Assembly: GCF_018889995.1 (NCBI RefSeq)
Contig: NZ_CP076547.1
Coordinates: 1,612,001 to 1,676,000 of the forward strand
Source: Subtercola sp. PAMC28395
Lineage (GTDB): Bacteria > Actinomycetota > Actinomycetes > Actinomycetales > Microbacteriaceae
Direction: 5' to 3'
DNA: 64,000 nucleotides
Shown here: positions 58,825-64,000 of the stretch, one piece after another
Position numbering within the stretch: position 1 is the first letter of the stretch
How the letters are laid out: the number at the start of each line of letters is the position of its first letter
Notes under the pieces: model-generated
The model's database searches: none
What the model was told of the DNA's origin: nothing
What the model saw: only the letters and a program-made list of their open reading frames with translations
Program-made: the position numbers and the translations under genes

Positions 58825-59681
58825 CGCATCTCGCTGTTCCCAAGACGTACAAACTGTTCATCGGAGGTAAATTTCCTCGTAGCGAGTCCGGCTACACGTA
58901 TGAGGTTCTGAGCGCATCCGGAGCCTTTCTCGCCAACGCCGCCAAAGCATCCCGAAAAGACGCGAGGGACGCGGTCGTGGCTGCCCGAGCTGCGGTCTCC
59001 GGATGGTCGGGAACGACTGCCTACAATCGTGGTCAGGTGCTCTACCGCATTGCCGAAGTACTCGAGGGTCGCCGCGCCCAGTTCGTCGATGAGATCGTTC
59101 AGGCCGAGTCCGTGACAGCGGACGTCGCCGGGGCCCAGGTCGACGAGGCAATCGACCGATGGGTCTGGTATGCCGGCTGGTGTGACAAGTACGTTCAGGT
59201 TGCCGGTAATGCGAATCCCGTTTCGGGACCCTACTTCAACCTGTCCGTGCCAGAGCCCACCGGCGTCGTCGCGATCGTGGCGCCGCAGGATTCGTCTCTG
59301 CTCGGTCTCGTGAGTGTCGTCGCCCCCGCCCTGGTGAGCGGGAACACGGTTGTTGTTCTCGCGAGTGAGCAGTTCCCGCTGTCGGCGATCAGCTTCGCCG
59401 AGGTGCTCGCTACGAGCGACGTGCCAGGAGGAGTTCTCAATATCCTCACCGGGTCGCCGAAAGACATTGCCTCCTGGCTCGCCTCGCACGCCGACGTCAA
59501 TGCACTCGACCTTTGTGGAGCGTCAGCATTGGATTGGGTGGATCTCCAGATTGCTGCTGCCGAGACGCTCAAACGTGTGCTGCTTCCTGAGACCGGGCTC
59601 GATGCTGGCTACCCGACTCTCGGCCGGATTACCGCGCTCACCGAAACCAAGACCGTCTGGCATACCAAGAGCCTGATCTGA
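58821..59681 (+). CDS. Half-length aldehyde dehydrogenase-like protein lacking catalytic Cys
   Basis: A 286-residue protein matching only the first half of an ALDH. KTYKLFIGGKF, AYNRGQVLYRIAEVLEGRR, VSVPEPTGVVAIVAPQDSSLLGLVSVVAPALVSGNTVVVLAS (in parts) and the GGVLNILTG strand are present. Where a full enzyme has ELGGK this ends at KRVLLPETGLDAG and a short unrelated tail, with no GQxC segment. There is no frameshift evidence and a normal stop, so it is not an obvious pseudogene. Size and missing residues resemble the second domain of ALDH16. It overlaps the active ALDH gene by ATGA. A structural or scaffolding partner is likely. Confidence 0.85.
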   Translation: MTHLAVPKTYKLFIGGKFPRSESGYTYEVLSASGAFLANAAKASRKDARDAVVAARAAVSGWSGTTAYNRGQVLYRIAEVLEGRRAQFVDEIVQAESVTADVAGAQVDEAIDRWVWYAGWCDKYVQVAGNANPVSGPYFNLSVPEPTGVVAIVAPQDSSLLGLVSVVAPALVSGNTVVVLASEQFPLSAISFAEVLATSDVPGGVLNILTGSPKDIASWLASHADVNALDLCGASALDWVDLQIAAAETLKRVLLPETGLDAGYPTLGRITALTETKTVWHTKSLI

Positions 59682-59748
59682 CACGCGTTCGTCACGCCGT
59701 TCGCCGCAGAGTCACAGCTCGCGGTCTTTCGTGACCGACATCGCGGTG

Positions 59749-59763
59749 GTACGTTTTTCGTAC
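59749..59763. repeat. Small inverted repeat after the ALDH operon
   Basis: GTACG (59749-59753), TTTTT, CGTAC (59759-59763). It lies in the 165-bp gap after the half-ALDH gene, which holds nothing else I can support. It could be part of an operator for the next gene or a weak terminator. Confidence 0.35.
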
Positions 59764-59846
59764 TGTTTCCCCAGACCCCGGTGACAGGTGTTGATCGTCA
59801 GATCGATACCGGAGCCGCACACACGTGCCACGTCTGAGGGAGCAAA

Positions 59847-60272
59847 GTGACCAGGAACCTGAATTCGACACTCGCGGCACTCGTCGGTGGGTGTATCGTC
59901 GCCGGTCTCGTGATTGCCGTGTCGCGGGCTGTTGGTGCCCGAGACGGTGTCAGGCCGGTTCAGGGCGTTCCCGAGCCAAGTGATCCTGCGCCCGAGTCAC
60001 TCAGCAATGTGGCAGAGCGGAGTAGCCAACCGCCGAGGCGGCCCAATCGTGTGCCAAAGCCTTCCCGCCCAGGTGTTGGGGCAACCGGGTACGAGACCGT
60101 GCTGTCAGTTCACGTGCCTGAGCTGGTTGATCACATGTCGGAATCCACCGGGGCAACCGATGGCCTGCTCAGTCCCACCGTCCATGCCATAACGGCCCAC
60201 TCGTCGGCCAGCGACCCTGGATACGAGGCTGCGTCGAACGACCTCGACTGGGCCGTGCCAGAGCCGGCCTGA
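59847..60272 (+). CDS. Hypothetical membrane-anchored protein
   Basis: A 141-residue protein from GTG 59847 after GGGAG. One N-terminal hydrophobic helix (STLAALVGGCIVAGLVIAVSR) is followed by a Pro/Ser/Arg-rich disordered region (about 40-75) and an acidic Ala/Ser-rich tail. I recognise no domain. It sits between the sugar operon and a MarR gene without clear link to either. Codon use is ordinary, but low complexity makes the call moderate. Confidence 0.5.
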   Translation: MTRNLNSTLAALVGGCIVAGLVIAVSRAVGARDGVRPVQGVPEPSDPAPESLSNVAERSSQPPRRPNRVPKPSRPGVGATGYETVLSVHVPELVDHMSESTGATDGLLSPTVHAITAHSSASDPGYEAASNDLDWAVPEPA

Positions 60273-60343
60273 CGCAGCCCTCATCCCTTGCCGGATGAGC
60301 AATCCGCCATCCCACGTCGCTTCAGCCATCAACCAAGTGGTCG

Positions 60344-60835
60344 TCAGGCCGTGGGAACGGCTGTCTGTGCCCCGGCGAGGCCATCTTCCAGCGGGTATCC
60401 GAGAGATGTCGCGAGCCGCAACAGGAGGCTCTCGAGGAGTTCTGTCTCTCCTTCGGTCATCGTGTCGGCGACAGTCGTGATCGCGCCCCGGTAGTCGTCG
60501 TAGACGCCGGCCATGACGGCCTCGCCCGCTGGGGTGAGTTCGAGGAAGATGGCTCGCCGATCGCTCGGGTGGGCGACCCGGAGGATCAGGTCGCGCTCGA
60601 CAAGTCGATCTGAGATCGCTGTCACGGCACCGGTCGTCAGATTCATCGAGCCGGCTAGCATCTTCGGCGAGGCCTGGCGTGCTTCGGCAATGCGCGACAG
60701 CACGCGGAGTTCCGACAGGGTGAGCTCGCGTTCGGTCGCGAAGCGGTTTCTCGTCTTGTCGAGCGCGCGGAGGAGTACGAGGGTAGCGGCTGGCAAGCCC
60801 TCGACGGCCTGAATCGGCCCCGTCTGCCCGAACAT
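60344..60835 (-). CDS. MarR family transcriptional regulator
   Basis: A 163-residue winged-helix protein. ATG 60835 is preferred because GGGAGA precedes it; an ATG eight codons upstream has no ribosome-binding site. ELTLSELRVLSRIAEARQ, MNLTTGAVTAISDRLVERDLILRVAHPSDRRAIFLELTPAGEAV (in parts) carry the recognition helix and the DRR wing of MarR. It is divergent from the small hypothetical gene at 61032, with a 196-bp gap. Ligand and targets unknown. Confidence 0.9.
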   Translation of the reverse strand: MFGQTGPIQAVEGLPAATLVLLRALDKTRNRFATERELTLSELRVLSRIAEARQASPKMLAGSMNLTTGAVTAISDRLVERDLILRVAHPSDRRAIFLELTPAGEAVMAGVYDDYRGAITTVADTMTEGETELLESLLLRLATSLGYPLEDGLAGAQTAVPTA

Positions 60836-61031
60836 CCGATTCTCCCTGCTGATTCTCATATCGATCCCAGAGCGCGTCTGGCTGGTGGCTGCATCAGGCT
60901 ACCGGGCTGGTGAAGTGTGTCAATCCCCAAAACAGCCAGAGTTCAAACTACTCACTCTCTGAGATACTTACCCATACTAATGGGCGGTGCGTGGGCACTC
61001 TCCTCTGGTCCCACGAGTGAAAAGAGTACTG

Positions 61032-61358
61032 ATGAGCACGTACCGGTTGACGGTGAACAACGAACGGTATTTCCTTCCCGAGGGCAGAGACGTGGTGGGC
61101 CTGAAGGCCGTATTCGCCGAAGCATCCCGCATGGGTGGAGGTTTCGTCGACGTTCTGAACACGTCAAAATTGCGCGTCGCTCTGCTGATCACGCCCAGCT
61201 CGTCCATCAAGTTCGAAGAGTTCGACGCGGTCCTGCAGATCGACGAATTGTGGCAACCGCCCCTCGCGCACTCTTCGGCACAGCCGTTTGCACTCTCGAA
61301 TACAGGGGAAGCCGAGTTGGGCTCCGACCTGTTCGAGTACGACGACTTCCAGTTCTGA
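61032..61358 (+). CDS. Hypothetical small protein, 108 residues
   Basis: Read from ATG 61032 (MSTYRLTVNNERYFLPEGRD), preceded by AAAGAG; the frame is open upstream without good starts. A compact beta-alpha-beta beginning (YRLTVNNERYFLPEG, then GLKAVFAEASRMGGGFVDVLN) resembles many short actinobacterial proteins of unknown function. The C-terminal part is acidic (GSDLFEYDDFQF). No membrane helix. Divergent from the MarR gene, so possibly MarR-controlled. The 192 bp after it hold no gene I can support. Confidence 0.6.
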   Translation: MSTYRLTVNNERYFLPEGRDVVGLKAVFAEASRMGGGFVDVLNTSKLRVALLITPSSSIKFEEFDAVLQIDELWQPPLAHSSAQPFALSNTGEAELGSDLFEYDDFQF

Positions 61359-61550
61359 CGGGCCAGCGGCGGGTGCCTTTGCGTGCCGAGAGGCCCACGC
61401 TGACCGCATTCGGGCACAGGCCGACTGTTCCGGATGCCCGTGGCCGTCTTTGTGTGCGAAATCCCTAGATCCGAGTTTCTGCAAATCTGCACAGCGCGGG
61501 TGCGTGTTCGGTGATTGATCCGCATTCCAGTGCAGTGATACTCCTGAACC

Positions 61551-62315
61551 ATGACGAACTCTCTCGAACGCAAGACAGCGCTGGTCACAGGCGGCGCAAG
61601 TGGAATCGGGGAGGCAGTTGCCCATACCCTCTCCTCGCGGGGTGCGCAGGTCATCGTGGCTGACCGTGACGGCGACGCTGCCCGGCGGGTGGCGGCAGAC
61701 ATCGGGGGCACCGCGTGGGAGGTCGACCTCCTCGACCCCGAACAGGTCTCCGACGACGCCCTCGCCCGCGCCCTGCCGCCCATTGACATCCTGGTGAACA
61801 ACGCCGGTGTACAGCGCCTGGCGCCGATCGAAGACTTCGCCCCCGGCGACTTCAGGATGATCGTGACCCTCATGCTCGAAGTGCCCTTCCTTCTCATCCG
61901 CCGTGTTCTGCCGTGCATGTACGAGCGTGAATGGGGTCGCATCATCAACGTGTCGTCTGTTCACGGATTGCGCGCATCCCCGTTCAAGAGTGCCTACGTG
62001 TCGGCGAAACACGGGCTCGAGGGGCTGTCGAAGGTGACGGCGCTCGAGGGTGGCCCCAAGGGTGTCACGAGCAACTGTGTCAGCCCCGGCTATGTGCGGA
62101 CTCCCCTCGTCGAGAAGCAGCTGGCCGAGCAGGCGGAGGTGCACGGAATCCCCGAGTCGGAGGTGCTCAGCCGCATCATGCTCACGGAGAGTGCCATCAA
62201 GAGGCTCGTGGAACCTTCTGAGGTCGCGTCGCTCGTCGGTTGGCTCGCATCTGAGGAGTCCGCAATGGTGACCGGTGCGAGCTACACGATGGACGGTGGC
62301 TGGTCGGCCCGCTGA
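61551..62315 (+). CDS. 3-hydroxybutyrate dehydrogenase-like SDR
   Basis: A 254-residue classical SDR. TGGASGIG (cofactor loop), NNAGVQ, catalytic Ser in NVSSVHG and SAYVSAKHG (Tyr and Lys) are all present. SNCVSPGYVRTPLVEKQ matches the substrate loop of bacterial D-3-hydroxybutyrate dehydrogenases. It would interconvert 3-hydroxybutyrate and acetoacetate with NAD. No other ketone-body or PHB genes are close. The divergent neighbour downstream is a LysR regulator. Confidence 0.87.
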   Translation: MTNSLERKTALVTGGASGIGEAVAHTLSSRGAQVIVADRDGDAARRVAADIGGTAWEVDLLDPEQVSDDALARALPPIDILVNNAGVQRLAPIEDFAPGDFRMIVTLMLEVPFLLIRRVLPCMYEREWGRIINVSSVHGLRASPFKSAYVSAKHGLEGLSKVTALEGGPKGVTSNCVSPGYVRTPLVEKQLAEQAEVHGIPESEVLSRIMLTESAIKRLVEPSEVASLVGWLASEESAMVTGASYTMDGGWSAR

Positions 62316-62366
62316 GCGGACGCTCGTATTCCGCCCGAGGCGTCGCAGGCTGCGGCAAGCAGGGCG

Positions 62367-63317
62367 TCAGCTGTAGGGGCTGCCGATCATCCGGCTGCCG
62401 GGGCGCCCTTCGAGGGCGTCGCTGAACTCGATCATCCGCGAGCGCAGTGCTGACGCCACCGCAGCGATGGCCGGTTGCCGGAGCGCCTCGGTGCGGAGAA
62501 CCATCCAGTACGCCAGCCGTTCGCCGACCAGCTCCGGCAGAACGCGGACCAGGTCTGAGTGCTGGTCGGCCATGAAGCACGGCAGGAAGCCCATGCCGGC
62601 ACCCGCACGAGTCGCCTCGACGTGCACGAAGACGTTCGTCGACGTGACCCCGTCGACCATGGTCGGCACGAGCCGGCGCGGCGCATCGAGGTCATCGACC
62701 TGCAGGATCGAGTCGATGAAGTACACCAGCGGGTGCGTCATCAACTCGGGCAGTGACGTTGGAGTGGCGTGTTCGCTGAGGTACGCACGGGAGGCGTACA
62801 TGCCGAGGGAGTAGTGACCCAGCTCGAAGGCCTCTGTGCGGTGAACCTGGGGCTCGCCGACCACCACTTCGATGTCGAGACCAGATCGGTGCTGCAGCGC
62901 CCGCCTGGTCGCGGTGACGATTTCGACGCTGAGATTCGGATGCTCGCGCCGCAGCGCAGCGACCGCAGGAGCGGCGATGTACGCGCTGAACCCGTCGGTT
63001 GCAGACAGTCTCACCACACCGCTGAGCTGCCGGGGTTCGTCGGGCGGCGCTGTGAGTTCGCTCACGGCCGCCTCGACGGCTTCGGCTGCCCCGACGGCCT
63101 TCTCGCCCAGGGCGGTGAGTTCCCATCCGCCAGCCGACCGGGCGAGCACCCGGCCGCCGAGGGCGTGCTCGAGCGAGGTGATCCGCCGCGAGACGGTGGT
63201 GTGGTTGATGCCGAGGCTCTCTGCCGCCGTCAAGAAGCGGCCCGTGCGCGAAACCGCCAGGAGAATCAGCAGGTCGTCTGCATCCGGCGACAGTGCCGGG
63301 CGGGAGGATTCGTTCAT
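62367..63317 (-). CDS. LysR family transcriptional regulator
   Basis: A 316-residue LysR protein from ATG 63317 (an ATG nine codons upstream is also open). The winged HTH reads LLILLAVSRTGRFLTAAESLGINHTTVSRRITSLEHALGGRVLARS in parts. The effector domain runs from about 90, with RLSATDGFSAY and the DIEVVVGEP hinge. It ends convergently with the SDR gene, 51 bp apart, so the neighbour may or may not be its target. Effector unknown. Confidence 0.92.
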   Translation of the reverse strand: MNESSRPALSPDADDLLILLAVSRTGRFLTAAESLGINHTTVSRRITSLEHALGGRVLARSAGGWELTALGEKAVGAAEAVEAAVSELTAPPDEPRQLSGVVRLSATDGFSAYIAAPAVAALRREHPNLSVEIVTATRRALQHRSGLDIEVVVGEPQVHRTEAFELGHYSLGMYASRAYLSEHATPTSLPELMTHPLVYFIDSILQVDDLDAPRRLVPTMVDGVTSTNVFVHVEATRAGAGMGFLPCFMADQHSDLVRVLPELVGERLAYWMVLRTEALRQPAIAAVASALRSRMIEFSDALEGRPGSRMIGSPYS

Positions 63318-63410
63318 ATCTGCAAGTATGCAGTCTAGAGTCATCTACCGAGCGAGGCAATGGCGCGCAAGCCCCCGCCCGATCTGGCGCCCGCTGCCTA
63401 CTATCGGAAT

Positions 63411-64000
63411 ATGGAACTTCCTCCCGTGACACCGGCGAGCCCGAAAGACGCGGGTGTCAGGGGAGAGCTGAACCACGATCGATACGTGGGCTCGCGAGAC
63501 CTCACGCACTGGTACAGCCCGATCGGGCGCTTTCTCGCCCGGCTGACCCGCCGGCTGTCGGCCAGGCTCGGTCCGCACGGTGCGCTCATCCTCACGCTGG
63601 TCTTCGGCATGGCCATCGTGGTTCTGCTGAGTGCCGCAGCCGCTCAGGTCTACGACGCCGTCACCGATTCCGACGGCGTCGCCGGGCTCGACAAGCCTCT
63701 GCTGAATGTCATGATGTCAGCGCGTTCGCCATGGTTCGACTTCATCGTCACCGCCTACACCGACATCGCCGGGCCCATCGGGATGCCGATCATCGCCGTG
63801 GGGGCCATCGTGATCCTGGCACTGAGGCGGCGGTCGTGGACGCCGGTGATACTCATTGCGGCTGCCGGAACCGGCTCCCTCCTCATGACCATCGCCGGCA
63901 AGGACCTGATCGGCCGCGACAGGCCGCCACTGGCCGACGCTGTGCCACCGTACGAATACTCGCCGTCGTTCCCGAGCGGGCACACTCTCAATGCGGTCGT
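63411..64000 (+). CDS. PAP2-superfamily phosphatase, 3' end cut by window
   Basis: Read from ATG 63411 to the window edge (196 codons visible). A polar 60-residue start includes HWYSPIGRFLARLTRRLS. Membrane helices follow, starting at ALILTLVFGMAIVVLLSAAA. The PAP2 motif 1 is KDLIGRDRPP and motif 2 is SFPSGHTLN; motif 3 lies beyond the window. Likely a membrane lipid-phosphate phosphatase, perhaps acting on undecaprenyl pyrophosphate or phosphatidic acid. Confidence 0.88.
   Translation, partial: MELPPVTPASPKDAGVRGELNHDRYVGSRDLTHWYSPIGRFLARLTRRLSARLGPHGALILTLVFGMAIVVLLSAAAAQVYDAVTDSDGVAGLDKPLLNVMMSARSPWFDFIVTAYTDIAGPIGMPIIAVGAIVILALRRRSWTPVILIAAAGTGSLLMTIAGKDLIGRDRPPLADAVPPYEYSPSFPSGHTLNAV

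Noticed and set aside
58821..59681. Half-ALDH as a simple pseudogene
   Set aside because: Clean start overlap, normal stop, ordinary composition and a close match to the size of the ALDH16 second domain argue for a maintained gene.
1..64000. CRISPR array, prophage or insertion sequence
   Set aside because: No regularly spaced repeats of CRISPR length, no phage structural genes and no transposase were seen. The HNH/DUF222 gene has no flanking inverted repeats.

Overview
The window is a dense, high-GC stretch of a bacterial chromosome with short intergenic gaps, many ATGA-type stop/start overlaps and frequent GTG starts. Gene content points to an actinobacterium, most likely family Microbacteriaceae: a DUF222/HNH endonuclease with a low-complexity tract, a DUF6230/DUF6114 pair, DUF6458, a deazaflavin-type oxidoreductase, several MFS exporters paired with TetR repressors, and a MoxR/VWA pair. 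The family is inferred from gene content and base composition; no rRNA or species marker is present. I see no tRNA, rRNA, CRISPR array, prophage or insertion sequence. A gene runs off each edge (an AHSA1 protein on the left, a PAP2 phosphatase on the right).

Left third (1-24 kb): housekeeping and stress genes. These are a patatin, a lipoprotein, a TetR/MFS divergent pair, a Ser/Thr kinase, an orphan ParA-like ATPase, a YchJ-type protein, an MhqO/MhqD-like quinone-detoxification pair with a 22-bp palindrome, glutaminase, a MoxR ATPase/VWA pair, an FMN monooxygenase/DszC-like pair, RNase HI, the HNH protein, a coupled YjbR-NmrA-hypothetical operon, and an MFS carrier.

Middle (24-48 kb): a TetR regulator divergent from a three-gene envelope operon (DUF6230, DUF6114, secreted Pro-rich protein); flavin and F420-type oxidoreductases; a TMEM175-like channel; UppP; a second TetR/MFS pair with two matching operators; an SGNH hydrolase; an MFS exporter; a HAD phosphatase/GH65 phosphorylase pair for alpha-glucoside phosphorolysis; and a peptidase M20/MFS/amidohydrolase cluster.

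Right (49-60 kb): the most coherent system is a nine-gene sugar or polyol catabolic operon. It encodes an ABC binding lipoprotein, a GatD-like zinc dehydrogenase, an FGGY kinase, a SorC regulator, an ABC ATPase, an ABC permease, deoxyribose-phosphate aldolase, an aldehyde dehydrogenase, and a half-length aldehyde dehydrogenase lacking the catalytic cysteine. The last two look like a split version of the ALDH16 two-domain enzyme. The implied flow is import, oxidation and phosphorylation, then retro-aldol cleavage to acetaldehyde plus glyceraldehyde-3-phosphate, then acetaldehyde oxidation. The substrate is not known. Beyond it lie a MarR regulator, two hypotheticals, a 3-hydroxybutyrate dehydrogenase-like SDR, a LysR regulator and the partial PAP2 protein.

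A second theme is short tandem repeats. At least eight loci, with units of 4, 6, 7, 14 or 15 bp, lie at gene 3' ends or in the gaps after them.
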